DNA from: a virus
Length of the DNA stretch: 64,000 nucleotides
Reading direction: 5' to 3' (one strand)
Virus record (IMG/VR): IMGVR_UViG_3300027816_000051
Location: 224,261-288,260 of that record
Shown: in pieces, positions 44,383 through 53,196 of the stretch
Layout of the letters: the number at the start of each line of letters is the position of its first letter
Position numbering within the stretch: position 1 is the first letter of the stretch
Translations under genes and position numbers: made by a program
Notes under the pieces: generated by a model
The model's input: the letters and a program-made list of their open reading frames with translations, nothing else
Told to the model about the DNA's origin: nothing
Databases searched by the model: none

Positions 44383-45744
44383 ATGGTAAAGTTAATTATA
44401 TTTGATTTAGATGGTGTTTTAGTTGAAACAAAAGAACTACATTTTAACACTTTGAATAATGCTCTGAGAGAAGTTGATGAAAAATATGTAATAACTTCTG
44501 AGGAACATTTATCGATATATGATGGATTAAAGACAACAGAAAAATTAGAGATATTAACTAAATATAAAGGTTTACCTGTTGAATTATATAATAAAATTTG
44601 GAGAAGAAAACAGGAGCTAACGATTGATGAATTAAATCATTTAGAAAAGGATAATAGACTTATTGAAATATTTAAAGAATTAAAACGTAAAAAATACAAA
44701 CTTATATGTTGTTCTAATTCTGTTAGGTCCACATTATTTGTTGTACTTTCTAAATTAGGTTTAATTGAATTTTTAGATTTAGTACTATCAAACGAAGATG
44801 TTAAAACAGGTAAACCCCATCCTGAAATTTATTGGAAGGGGATAAGTACTATGGGGGTTTTACCTGAGGAGTCTTTAATAATTGAAGATTCACCTTACGG
44901 TCTTCAATCCGCAAATAGAACATCGGCTCATGTACTTAGAGTTAATAATCCGAATTCATTAACACTTGAAACAATAGAAAAAAAATTGGAACAGATTAAA
45001 GAAAAAAATAAATTACAGTGGCCGGGTAATGATTTAAATATTCTCATCCCAATGGCGGGTGCAGGAAGTAGATTTCAAAAAGCTGGATTTAAATTACCTA
45101 AACCATTAATTGATGTTTTAGGTGAACCGATGATAAAAAAAGTAATAGATAGTCTTAATATCCAAGGTAATTACATTTTTATAGTACAAAAAGAACATCG
45201 CGAAAAATACAATTTGGATGTGATGTTAAATTTAATTGTACCTGGATGTAAAATAATAGAAACGGACGGTTTAACTGAAGGTGCCGCATGTACAACATTA
45301 TTAGCCAAAGACTTAATCAATAATGATAGTCCTTTATTGATTGCAAATTCAGACCAATACATTGAATGGGATAGTGTAAACTTCATGTATCTTATGAATG
45401 AGCAATCGTTAGATGGGGGTATATTAACATTTACTGCAGATAACCCAAAATGGTCTTTTGTTAGAACAAATGACACGGGATTAGTGACCGAAGTTGCTGA
45501 GAAGAAACCAATATCCAATCAAGCAACTGTAGGTGTTTATTATTGGGGTAAAGGTTCAAATTACGTAGAATGTGCCGAAAAAATGATTAGTAAAAATATT
45601 AGAGTAAACGATGAGTTTTATGTTTGTCCTGTTTACAATGAATCAATAGAAAATGGTGATAGAATTAAACCATACAATATTCAAAATATGTATGGTTTAG
45701 GCACACCTGAAGATTTAGAGAATTTTATTAATTTGAAAAAATGA
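44383..45744 (+). CDS. HAD phosphatase / sugar-nucleotidyltransferase fusion (453 aa)
   Basis: Residues 1-205 form a HAD-superfamily hydrolase with all motifs: IIFDLDGVLVETKELH (nucleophile Asp8 and Asp10), CCSNS (motif II), KTGKPHPEIY (motif III Lys) and IIEDSPYGLQSA (motif IV). Residues 218-453 form a nucleotidyltransferase with ILIPMAGAGSRFQKAGFKLP-KPLIDVLG. The G-x-G-x-R and K-P-l signatures are present, then LLIANSDQYIEWD as metal-binding Asp. One protein would dephosphorylate one intermediate and activate another as an NDP/CDP-sugar or polyol. Bacterial capsule loci carry comparable fusions. The start follows a 26-nt gap. Confidence 0.87.
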   Translation: MVKLIIFDLDGVLVETKELHFNTLNNALREVDEKYVITSEEHLSIYDGLKTTEKLEILTKYKGLPVELYNKIWRRKQELTIDELNHLEKDNRLIEIFKELKRKKYKLICCSNSVRSTLFVVLSKLGLIEFLDLVLSNEDVKTGKPHPEIYWKGISTMGVLPEESLIIEDSPYGLQSANRTSAHVLRVNNPNSLTLETIEKKLEQIKEKNKLQWPGNDLNILIPMAGAGSRFQKAGFKLPKPLIDVLGEPMIKKVIDSLNIQGNYIFIVQKEHREKYNLDVMLNLIVPGCKIIETDGLTEGAACTTLLAKDLINNDSPLLIANSDQYIEWDSVNFMYLMNEQSLDGGILTFTADNPKWSFVRTNDTGLVTEVAEKKPISNQATVGVYYWGKGSNYVECAEKMISKNIRVNDEFYVCPVYNESIENGDRIKPYNIQNMYGLGTPEDLENFINLKK

Positions 45745-46187
45745 TACTGATTTCACATAGAGGAAACATTGATGGTCCCAACGATGTAAGGGAAAATTCA
45801 CCATTTTATATTATGGAGGCCATTACCATGGGTTTTGATGTTGAGGTTGATATTTGGTATAAAAATGGTGATTTGTGGTTAGGTCACGACAAACCCGAAT
45901 ATAAAACATCAGAAGAGTGGTTAAAAGAAAGAAGTAATAATTTATGGATACATTGTAAGAATGTTGAGTCACTTTGTTTTTTTAATTCTTTGTCATATAA
46001 GTTTAATTATTTTTGGCATCAAGAGGATGTCGTGACCTTAACGTCATTAAATTTTATGTGGGTATATCCAGGAAAACAACCAATAAAAAATAGTATAGCA
46101 GTACTACCAGAAATCTTTAATGATGATATTAAAGATTGTACAGGTATATGTAGTGATTTTATAAAAAAATATAAAGAAGGGAATTAA
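45741..46187 (+). CDS. GDPD/PI-PLC-like phosphodiesterase fold (148 aa)
   Basis: ILISHRGNIDGPNDVRENSP has the H-R-G ... E-N signature of glycerophosphodiester phosphodiesterases. It is followed by GFDVEVDIWYKNGDLWLGHD (E-x-D metal ligands and the catalytic H-D). At 148 aa the barrel is shorter than the usual 230-250 aa, and the C-terminal strands look reduced. Short versions occur in polysaccharide loci and may act on glycerol-phosphate or polyol-phosphate donors. 4-nt overlap with the HAD-nucleotidyltransferase gene. Confidence 0.78.
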   Translation: MILISHRGNIDGPNDVRENSPFYIMEAITMGFDVEVDIWYKNGDLWLGHDKPEYKTSEEWLKERSNNLWIHCKNVESLCFFNSLSYKFNYFWHQEDVVTLTSLNFMWVYPGKQPIKNSIAVLPEIFNDDIKDCTGICSDFIKKYKEGN

Positions 46188-46188
46188 A

Positions 46189-46992
46189 ATGAGAGTGGCG
46201 GTATGTTATTCGGGAATGTTTAGAAACTTTAACGAGACTATAGAAAATCACAAAGAGCATTTATTCTCGAAATATGATTGTGATGTTTATTTTAGTTTTT
46301 GGGATGTCTATGGTGATGGTGGGTTTACGTCAAAATATAGTACAAGTAAAAGAAAAACTTGGGATTTTAAAACAAATCAATTTATTGAAACAGAAGTATC
46401 AAACGATAAAATATTACAATCGGACATTGATGATGTTTTAACAAGATTAAATCCTGTAAAATATGAATTTGAGGAGTTTTCAAATTTTGAACCACTTTTT
46501 AATGCGAAATCCGAATTGATGAATCTTGTTTATAAAGAAAAACATGATTGGTTACCTCATTTACCAAATATTATGTCAATGTACTATAAAGTATATCGTT
46601 GTAATTACTTGGTTAAGTATTCAGGTAGAGAGTATGATTGTGTTTTAAGGTTACGACCTGATTTAATGTTTCATGATTTTGGATTAGAATTATTGAAACC
46701 TGAAACAAATACAATCAACATTAATTCATGGGGTTCATTTGAAAAAAATTATCAGGACATGTTTATATATGGTGATACAATTTCAATGGGTAAATTATCT
46801 AGATTATATTTTAATTTAGAAAAAATATGGCATGAGGCAGGAAGAAAATCAGGAAATGAACACGTTTTGTATTATTATCTTAATAATGTTACAGATGTAA
46901 ATATCAATATGGATACCTCGATTGAATTTTATAAAGTAAATAGAGGTCAATTAGGTTCCATGGCTGGATATTATTTACCCAACACACAATAA
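46189..46992 (+). CDS. Polysaccharide-locus family protein (V-C-Y-S-G-M type), putative glycosyltransferase
   Basis: MRVAVCYSGMFRNFNETIEN-HKEHLFSKYDCDVYFSFWDVYG. A C-Y-S-G-x-x-R ... D-V-Y-x-S-F-W opening is typical of a family in capsule and giant-virus glycan loci (S-G-Q-x-R ... D-I-F-I-H-x-W). DCVLRLRPDLMFHDF is a possible metal or donor site (R-x-R-P-D). 267 aa, no membrane segment. Two paralogues lie at 50645 and 51484. Activity untested; a glycosyltransferase is the likeliest guess. Confidence 0.72.
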   Translation: MRVAVCYSGMFRNFNETIENHKEHLFSKYDCDVYFSFWDVYGDGGFTSKYSTSKRKTWDFKTNQFIETEVSNDKILQSDIDDVLTRLNPVKYEFEEFSNFEPLFNAKSELMNLVYKEKHDWLPHLPNIMSMYYKVYRCNYLVKYSGREYDCVLRLRPDLMFHDFGLELLKPETNTININSWGSFEKNYQDMFIYGDTISMGKLSRLYFNLEKIWHEAGRKSGNEHVLYYYLNNVTDVNINMDTSIEFYKVNRGQLGSMAGYYLPNTQ

Positions 46993-46998
46993 AAAAAG

Positions 46999-47697
46999 AT
47001 GATAACATTAAAAAATTTAGAAATAACAGAAACACCTCAAGAATTCTTTGATGCATTTAATAAATTCATGTTAAGTGGTGACAAAAAAGTCTTCAATAAA
47101 TTGATTGCGCGAACATTATTATACAATGAGGTTAAGGATATTCCTGGTGACATTGTAGAATGTGGTGTTTTTAAAGGAACGGGATTGTATACATTTTTAA
47201 AATTAAGAAATCTATATAACCCTAATTCTGTTAAAAAAGTAATCGGATTTGATTTTTTTGATACTGAAAATTTAATCAATTCAATCACAGATAAATTCGA
47301 TAAGGAAACAATGAACACTCTATTTGAGGGTAGAAACTTTAGTCACGAAAATTCATTTAAAGATAATTTTAGAAATCAAATTTTATCTCATGGTTTTTCT
47401 GAATCAGAATTTGAATTAGTTGAGGGTGATGTTTCATCAACAACAAAGAAATTTTCACAAGAAAATCCTGGATTTAAAATATCATTACTTTACATGGATT
47501 TGGACTTGGAGGAGCCGACTTATAACACTTTAGTCAATTTGTGGGACAATATCACTAAGGGTGGTATCGTTGTATTTGATGAATATGGGTACCATAAATG
47601 GAGTGAATCTAAAGCGGTAGATAGGTTTATCCAAGAAAAGAATTTAGAATTAAAAACATTAAACTATTCGGCACCAACCGCATACATTAAAAAATAA
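46999..47697 (+). CDS. TylF-type O-methyltransferase (232 aa)
   Basis: IPGDIVECGVFKGTGLYTFL (E-C-G-V-x-x-G), then VIGFDFFDTENL, YMDLDLEEPTYNTLVNLWDN and GGIVVFDEYGYHKWSESKAV-DRF. This is the TylF/macrocin O-methyltransferase order with D-x-D for Mg2+. These enzymes methylate sugar hydroxyls, including those of glycan chains. Part of the glycan operon. A second TylF domain is fused into 55116-57488. Confidence 0.85.
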   Translation: MITLKNLEITETPQEFFDAFNKFMLSGDKKVFNKLIARTLLYNEVKDIPGDIVECGVFKGTGLYTFLKLRNLYNPNSVKKVIGFDFFDTENLINSITDKFDKETMNTLFEGRNFSHENSFKDNFRNQILSHGFSESEFELVEGDVSSTTKKFSQENPGFKISLLYMDLDLEEPTYNTLVNLWDNITKGGIVVFDEYGYHKWSESKAVDRFIQEKNLELKTLNYSAPTAYIKK

Positions 47698-47700
47698 TTT

Positions 47701-48390
47701 ATGCAAGTAGTAATATTGGCGGCAGGTCGTGGTACAAGATTTAACGGGTCAGAATTTGATAATCCTAAACCTTTAATAGAATGGGATGGTAAAACCATGA
47801 CTAATCACGTAATAGAAAACTTTAAGGGTGATAACGTAAAGATTATTCTAATTAAAAGGGACGAACACCCAATACATCACAAAGATGTAAACATTATCAA
47901 TATTGATTGGATTACTGAAGGCCCAGCATGTACTGCACATCTGAGTAAAGATATTGTTGACATGGATTCTGAATTAGTAATTGTGAACTGTGACCAAATA
48001 ATTTTAGATTGGGACAAAACGATGTTTTTAAATTTTGCAAGAAACTTTGATGCTGTGATTGGTTGTTTCATTTCAAATAAACCAAATAATTCATATGTTA
48101 AATTAAATAATGAAAATTTGGTTACCGAAGTAAAGGAAAAAGAAGTCATCTCAAATATCGCAACGAATGGTTTACATTATTGGAAAAAAGCGAGATATTT
48201 TTTTGAATCATTTGAAGAAATGTTCACTAATAAAGATACAACCAATAAAGAATATTACGTCGCACCAACTTATAACTACCTAATTAAAAATGGGTATAAG
48301 GTTGGTATCTTTATGTTTAACCAACATCACCCAATTGGGACACCTGAAGATTTAAAAAAATACCTAAGCATAAAGAAAACACAAATATGA
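47701..48390 (+). CDS. Sugar-phosphate nucleotidyltransferase (229 aa)
   Basis: MQVVILAAGRGTRFNGSEFD-NPKPLIEWDGKTM has the A-A-G-x-G-x-R-F and K-P-L signatures. ITEGPACTAHLSKDIVDM and LVIVNCDQIILDWD supply the nucleotide-binding and metal Asp residues. It lacks the left-handed helix domain of full pyrophosphorylases. The E-G-P-A-C-T motif is shared with the nucleotidyltransferase half of 44383-45744 (E-G-A-A-C-T), so the two are related and probably make two different activated donors. 4-nt overlap with the cupin gene. Confidence 0.85.
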   Translation: MQVVILAAGRGTRFNGSEFDNPKPLIEWDGKTMTNHVIENFKGDNVKIILIKRDEHPIHHKDVNIINIDWITEGPACTAHLSKDIVDMDSELVIVNCDQIILDWDKTMFLNFARNFDAVIGCFISNKPNNSYVKLNNENLVTEVKEKEVISNIATNGLHYWKKARYFFESFEEMFTNKDTTNKEYYVAPTYNYLIKNGYKVGIFMFNQHHPIGTPEDLKKYLSIKKTQI

Positions 48391-48710
48391 AAATAACAAA
48401 ATTTGACGAATACAAAGGTGGATGGTTCATTGGTGATTTTGAGCCTGCCGCGTTTAAAACAAAGGATTTTGAGGTTTGTTTTAAACACCACACCAAAGGT
48501 GAAAAATGGGACACTCACTATCACAAACAAGGGACTGAAATAAATTACTTGGTTAAAGGTAAAATGATGATACAAAATACCGAATTAAATGAGGGAGATA
48601 TTTTTATTCTTTACCCATACGAAGTTGCAGACCCTGAATTTTTAGAAGATTGTACCGTATTAATTGTTAAAACACCATCAGTAAAAGGAGATAAATTTAT
48701 AATACCATGA
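48387..48710 (+). CDS. Small cupin-fold protein (107 aa)
   Basis: KGEKWDTHYHKQGTEINYLV-KGKMM gives cupin motif 1, with the H-x-H and Glu metal ligands. NEGDIFILYPYEVADPEF gives motif 2, where the usual distal His is replaced. Single-domain cupins in sugar loci often act as isomerases or epimerases or bind a sugar-nucleotide. It overlaps both neighbours by 4 nt, which ties it to the nucleotidyltransferase and the RuBisCO-like protein. Confidence 0.82.
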   Translation: MKITKFDEYKGGWFIGDFEPAAFKTKDFEVCFKHHTKGEKWDTHYHKQGTEINYLVKGKMMIQNTELNEGDIFILYPYEVADPEFLEDCTVLIVKTPSVKGDKFIIP

Positions 48711-49936
48711 TTAACATATTCACAAAAGATATTGATTTAGAAAAGTACTTTGTTGTTACATACTTTTTAGAATCAAAAACATCATTAAGAGAGGCTGCAT
48801 GGAATTTGGCTATTGGTCAAAGTATTGGTAACCCTAACAATAGAAGCGTGTGGGAAACTGAAGAAATGTTTTTGAACCATAGTTGTTTTATAATGGAGGA
48901 TGAAGATTATTTAAAATCTTTAAAAGAAGGTATTGTAAAATTTGCATTCCCATTGTCAAACATTAATTTGGAAGAAGATGGTATTTCACAAATACTCTGT
49001 CATATAGCTGGAGGTCAAGTAGATATTTTAGAAATTCAAAAATGTCAAATACTAAATGTTGAATTACCTGAAAAAATAGAAGTTAAATTTAAATTAAAAC
49101 CCGCATTTGGTATAGATGGTTTTAGGGAATTTAATGGTGTAAACGGTAAACCTTTTTTTGGTGGTATAATTAAACCCAAAGTTGGTATGTCACCTGAAGT
49201 TTTGTTAGAAGCCGTAAAAGAAATGGTACAAGGTGGTGTTAACTTCATTAAAGAAGATGAGTTATTAGCCAATCCCGACCATTGTCCTCTTGAAAAAAGA
49301 GTTCCATTAATCACTAATTGGTTAAGAGAAAACGCTCCAAATGTGATTTATTGTTTTTGTATTAATGGTGATAGTCCATATGCACTAGAAAGAGCAAAAT
49401 TTGTTTCAGATAATGGTGGTAATGGTATACACATAAATGTTTGGAGTGGATTGGGGGTGTATAGAGCAATCAGAAAACAAAATCCTAATTTGTGGATACA
49501 TTTCCAAAAAAGTGGTGATAAATTTTTTACAGATAAAAGAGCACCATTTCACATTTATTGGCCGGTTATCTGTAAAATCGCTGGTTGGTCTGGTGTTGAT
49601 TCTATACACGCTGGTATGATTGGTGGTTACATGAATCAAGACGAAAAAGAATTAGAAGATTCTTTAAATGTTTTATGGAATTACAATATTGTACCCGCAT
49701 TAAGTTGTGGTATGCATCCCGGATTGGTACAATACATAAATGAATTGTTAAATAGTTTTGATTGGATGGCTAATGTTGGTGGTGCAATGCACGGACACCC
49801 AATGGGTACTCTATCAGGTGGTTTAGCTATGAAACAAGCAATTAACAAAGAATTCGACAAAATAGAATATAAAACAGCCATTGAAAAGTGGGGAAATAAA
49901 GAATTTAATCCCGATTTGGCTTACAGATTTTTTTAA
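48707..49936 (+). CDS. RuBisCO-like protein (form IV-type), probably not a carboxylase
   Basis: 409 aa with the RuBisCO large-subunit order. GGIIKPKVGMSPE has Lys156/Lys158 in place of Lys175/Lys177. GGVNFIKEDE has Lys182, Asp184 and Glu185 for the carbamylated Lys201, Asp203 and Glu204. LWIHFQKSG has His265 for His294, and SIHAGMIGGYM has His301 for His327 but Tyr308 where RuBisCO needs loop-6 Lys334. ALSCGMH has Ser333 for Ser379, and GGAMHGHPMGTLSGG closes the phosphate site. Loss of Lys334 argues for an enolase, isomerase or decarboxylase acting on a phosphorylated sugar-like substrate. Form IV proteins include DK-MTP-1-P enolase and apionate-pathway enzymes. Embedded in a glycan operon. 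Confidence 0.88.
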   Translation: MINIFTKDIDLEKYFVVTYFLESKTSLREAAWNLAIGQSIGNPNNRSVWETEEMFLNHSCFIMEDEDYLKSLKEGIVKFAFPLSNINLEEDGISQILCHIAGGQVDILEIQKCQILNVELPEKIEVKFKLKPAFGIDGFREFNGVNGKPFFGGIIKPKVGMSPEVLLEAVKEMVQGGVNFIKEDELLANPDHCPLEKRVPLITNWLRENAPNVIYCFCINGDSPYALERAKFVSDNGGNGIHINVWSGLGVYRAIRKQNPNLWIHFQKSGDKFFTDKRAPFHIYWPVICKIAGWSGVDSIHAGMIGGYMNQDEKELEDSLNVLWNYNIVPALSCGMHPGLVQYINELLNSFDWMANVGGAMHGHPMGTLSGGLAMKQAINKEFDKIEYKTAIEKWGNKEFNPDLAYRFF

Positions 49937-49942
49937 AATAAA

Positions 49943-50641
49943 ATGAGAATATTAATTACAAAATACCATAAAGCCGGTGATGTAATCGGATGGGAGAATG
50001 GAGTCGATAAACTTACAAACGGTGAGGATGTTTATATTGATGTAGAAGAGCAACCAACAACAATACCTGGTTTAAAATTTAAACCTCAAATGATTGGTTA
50101 TGATAATGATAATGAAGATTATTTTTGGAAGTTTTGTACTGCCGAAGTCTCTCAACAAAGTTACGATTTAGTAAAAGAAATCACAAAGGATTATATGACA
50201 CATGGTATATTAGAAATTGGAGTTTCAAGAAATTCTGATGGTTCTTTTTGCCACGCAATGTTGTTTAATAAGCCTGACCACATACCTTATTTAGGTGTCG
50301 ATTTAGATGATAAATCTTATTTAAATAACTCATCTAAAAAAATACATACCATTCAAGAAAATTCATATAACCAAGAATTGATTAGAAATTACATGAAAGA
50401 AATTGGTATAGATAAAATATCAATTCTTTTTATTGATGGTCACCATTCGGTGAACACAGTTATTAATGATTGGTTATATTCAGATTTATTATCTGATAAT
50501 GGTATTGTTATTTTTCACGACACTAATTTTCATACAGGACCTACAATCTTTATCGAAGCAATTGACAGGAATCAATATGATGTGGTGAAATATTTTGAAG
50601 AGTATAACGATTACGGAGTGTCTATTGCGTATAAAAAATAA
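49943..50641 (+). CDS. Class I methyltransferase (Methyltransf_24-like, 232 aa)
   Basis: YMTHGILEIGVSRNSDGSFC (E-I-G-x-x-x-x-x-G), then YLGVDLDDKSY and ISILFIDGHHSVNTVINDWL-YSDLL, then GGIV-like DNGIVIFHDTNFHTGP. The I-D-G-x-H-x-x-x-x-V-x-x-D pattern is typical of Methyltransf_24, the cephalosporin-hydroxylase-like methyltransferases. The N-terminal 60 residues are an extra small domain. Likely methylates or hydroxylates a sugar or polyketide-like precursor in this operon. Six nt after the RuBisCO-like gene. Confidence 0.8.
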   Translation: MRILITKYHKAGDVIGWENGVDKLTNGEDVYIDVEEQPTTIPGLKFKPQMIGYDNDNEDYFWKFCTAEVSQQSYDLVKEITKDYMTHGILEIGVSRNSDGSFCHAMLFNKPDHIPYLGVDLDDKSYLNNSSKKIHTIQENSYNQELIRNYMKEIGIDKISILFIDGHHSVNTVINDWLYSDLLSDNGIVIFHDTNFHTGPTIFIEAIDRNQYDVVKYFEEYNDYGVSIAYKK

Positions 50642-50644
50642 TTT

Positions 50645-51484
50645 ATGAAAGTAGCGGTTTGTTATTCTGGAATGATTAGAGGGTTTTTAGGGAATATTGA
50701 AAACCACAAAGAATTTTTATTGTCAAAATATGATTGTGATGTTTACCTCAGTTTTTGGGATGTTTATGGATTTGGTTATTTACCATTTTCAAGATATAAA
50801 TCTGATAAACACATTAGATTCAACATTGAAGAAAATAAGTGTGAAGTAATTCCAATTATTGAGTCTGACTTGATTAGTGAATCAATTAAAAAAGAAATAA
50901 TACATAAATTAAATCCTAAAAATTACATATTTGAATCATTCAAATCATATGAACCAACACTACAAGAAAGGGAAAAACCTTTAATTGAAAAATATGAATA
51001 CAATGAAACAAATTGTAATATCGGTCAACTATTGGCTTGGAATACCTTAGGTGGTTATTATAGAATATACAAATGTGGTGAAATGGTTAAAAATTCTAAC
51101 ATTAATTACGATGTTGTTGTTAGAATGAGACCTGATAGTATTTTAGAAAATACGGTGATTTTACAAAAACCGGAAAATAGTATCATATATGGTAATCAAC
51201 ACGCATCTTGGGGTAATGACACAATAAATGATTCTTTATTATATGGTAATATGGAATCGATGGAAATCTATAGAAATATGCACAATCATTTAATAGACAT
51301 ATTTCACAAGACCCAAGGACCCGGTAACGCTGCTGAACATTTATTGTATGTTTATTTAACAAGTATGGGTTTAAAAATAAACAAAGATTTATATGCACCA
51401 ACACACAGTTATCACAATTATAGAGAAAAAGAAAAGTCTGAAGAATTACAAAATTCAATTTGGTTTAAAGAATTAGGAAAATAA
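50645..51484 (+). CDS. V-C-Y-S-G-M family protein, paralogue 2
   Basis: 279 aa. MKVAVCYSGMIRGFLGNIEN-HKEFLLSKYDCDVYLSFWDVYG is almost identical in pattern to 46189 and 51484. VVVRMRPDSILENTV keeps the R-x-R-P-D site. NAAEHLLYVYLTSMG is shared with paralogue 3. Paralogues 2 and 3 are adjacent and overlap by one nt, pointing to tandem duplication. Putative glycosyltransferase. Confidence 0.72.
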   Translation: MKVAVCYSGMIRGFLGNIENHKEFLLSKYDCDVYLSFWDVYGFGYLPFSRYKSDKHIRFNIEENKCEVIPIIESDLISESIKKEIIHKLNPKNYIFESFKSYEPTLQEREKPLIEKYEYNETNCNIGQLLAWNTLGGYYRIYKCGEMVKNSNINYDVVVRMRPDSILENTVILQKPENSIIYGNQHASWGNDTINDSLLYGNMESMEIYRNMHNHLIDIFHKTQGPGNAAEHLLYVYLTSMGLKINKDLYAPTHSYHNYREKEKSEELQNSIWFKELGK

Positions 51485-52287
51485 TGAAAGTTGCTGTTTG
51501 TTATTCTGGTATGTTGAGGGGATTTGAAGATTTTATAAAAAATCATCATGACTTTTTATTGTCAAAATATGACTGCGATATCTACTTGAATTTTTGGGAC
51601 GTATATGGGTATGGTGTTCAACCATATTCTAAGTATACATCCAAAAATCATTATCGATTTACAGGATTTCATGGTGAAAATAAAAATAAAATCGAAGTCA
51701 TACCAATAACAGAATCTGAATTAATAGACGATGAAACAAAAGATAGGATAATATCAAAACTAAAACCAAAAGATTTTGTTTTTGACTCATTTGTTTCAAT
51801 GGAGCCATTTTTTGAAGAAAAGGAAAAATATTTTTACAAAAGGTGGGATTTAGATTCTATGAGTTTGCAATTACCATCACTATTAATGATGAATGTCATG
51901 GGAATGTATTATCGAATATATAAATGTGGTGAAATGGTACAAAATTCTGGTGTAAAATATGATATTGTTGTTAGAAATAGGACTGACACGACCTTTACAA
52001 GCGAATTGATTTTACAAAAACCCGAGCCAAATACAATTTACACTAATTCAGTACAATCTTGGCCCGAAGCAGTAAATGATACACTACTTTATGGTAACAT
52101 GGATGTAATGTGGAAATATCAAAAAATGTATCTTGATTTATTTTCACTTTGGGATGAAGTGGCGGTGTGGAATTCTGCAGAACATTTATTATACAAGTAT
52201 TTAAAGACAAACAATTTTATAATAAATTCAGATTTGTCAATGATGACACATAATGAGAATACATACAAACTAAGGAAATCGAAATGA
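51484..52287 (+). CDS. V-C-Y-S-G-M family protein, paralogue 3
   Basis: 267 aa: MKVAVCYSGMLRGFEDFIKN-HHDFLLSKYDCDIYLNFWDVYG. The internal site reads IVVRNRTDTTFTSEL, so the Pro of R-x-R-P-D is lost (R-N-R-T-D). NSAEHLLYKYLKTNN is retained. Sequence drift after duplication could mean altered substrate or loss of activity. Overlaps both neighbours. Confidence 0.72.
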   Translation: MKVAVCYSGMLRGFEDFIKNHHDFLLSKYDCDIYLNFWDVYGYGVQPYSKYTSKNHYRFTGFHGENKNKIEVIPITESELIDDETKDRIISKLKPKDFVFDSFVSMEPFFEEKEKYFYKRWDLDSMSLQLPSLLMMNVMGMYYRIYKCGEMVQNSGVKYDIVVRNRTDTTFTSELILQKPEPNTIYTNSVQSWPEAVNDTLLYGNMDVMWKYQKMYLDLFSLWDEVAVWNSAEHLLYKYLKTNNFIINSDLSMMTHNENTYKLRKSK

Positions 52288-53195
52288 ATTTTATAAATAG
52301 ACTATTCAATAATAAAAATGATAAAGACATGATTCAAAATTTGAGATTTTTAATTAATACTCATGATAAAAACTTGTCTTTAGCGGAATTGTCTTTAAAA
52401 CATTTTTTTAAACATAATAAAAGAGATGATTTAAAAATAACAATTGTAAGTAATAAATTTAATACGGAAGATTTAAAATATTCCGATAAAGTCACATATT
52501 ATAGTAGTAATATTAACTTACATTGTCAAGGATATCATTTTAAAGAAACTATGCTTAGTGCTTTAAAAGAAATAAGTGAGGATTACATTTTCTTTTTATT
52601 AGATGATTATTTTTTTATTGAAGAAATAAAATACCATGATTTAAACGATGCATTGAATTTAATTAAATGTGAAAATATTGACTATTTTGGTTTTGATGAT
52701 ATTGGTGGTATTTTAAAACTTAGCGATTTTGAAAAATTAAATAGTTCTTGTGAAAGTAATATTAAGGATGAACTTTATTTAAGACATAAGGATTATCAAT
52801 ATTTGTTTAGCGTACAACCATGTATTTGGAAAAGAAAATCACTAATTGAATTATTGGAAAGTCATGAAAATATATCATTACATGATTTGGATGAGACGAA
52901 ACCATATATTAGAGAGTCCGGTTTAAAATTTAAAAGTACAATGTCAGGATTAAGGTCCTGTTTTGATTATGCTTTTAATATTGATTTACAAAAAAGACCT
53001 GATGATTATTATATTATCGCATACACTGAGATAGTAAGACACGGGTGTTTTAACATACCTGAAAACGGTAAACCAGTAAGTCCAAATGACTATAGTGTAA
53101 GATTTACATATAACTTAATTGAAGAGGAGGATTTGGGTAGTAAAAAAGAATTTAGACACCTGTTACCACCTTCTCTACACAAACTAAACAATTAA
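52284..53195 (+). CDS. GT-A-like glycosyltransferase (303 aa)
   Basis: LRFLINTHDKNLSLAELSLK-HFFKH opens a Rossmann-like nucleotide fold. EDYIFFLLDDYFFIEEIKYH holds the D-D-Y-F motif in the position of the D-x-D metal site. YLFSVQPCIWKRKSLIELLE (W-K-R) and FDYAFNIDLQKRPDDYYIIA-YTEI-V-R-H-G follow. It resembles short phage and capsule-locus glycosyltransferases with an L-L-D-D-Y-F signature. Acceptor unknown. Confidence 0.72.
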   Translation: MNFINRLFNNKNDKDMIQNLRFLINTHDKNLSLAELSLKHFFKHNKRDDLKITIVSNKFNTEDLKYSDKVTYYSSNINLHCQGYHFKETMLSALKEISEDYIFFLLDDYFFIEEIKYHDLNDALNLIKCENIDYFGFDDIGGILKLSDFEKLNSSCESNIKDELYLRHKDYQYLFSVQPCIWKRKSLIELLESHENISLHDLDETKPYIRESGLKFKSTMSGLRSCFDYAFNIDLQKRPDDYYIIAYTEIVRHGCFNIPENGKPVSPNDYSVRFTYNLIEEEDLGSKKEFRHLLPPSLHKLNN

Positions 53196-53196
53196 A

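Noticed and set aside
49165-49310. RuBisCO-like protein as a true carboxylase
   Set aside because: Loop-6 Lys334 is replaced by Tyr, there is no small subunit or phosphoribulokinase, and the host type does not use the Calvin cycle.
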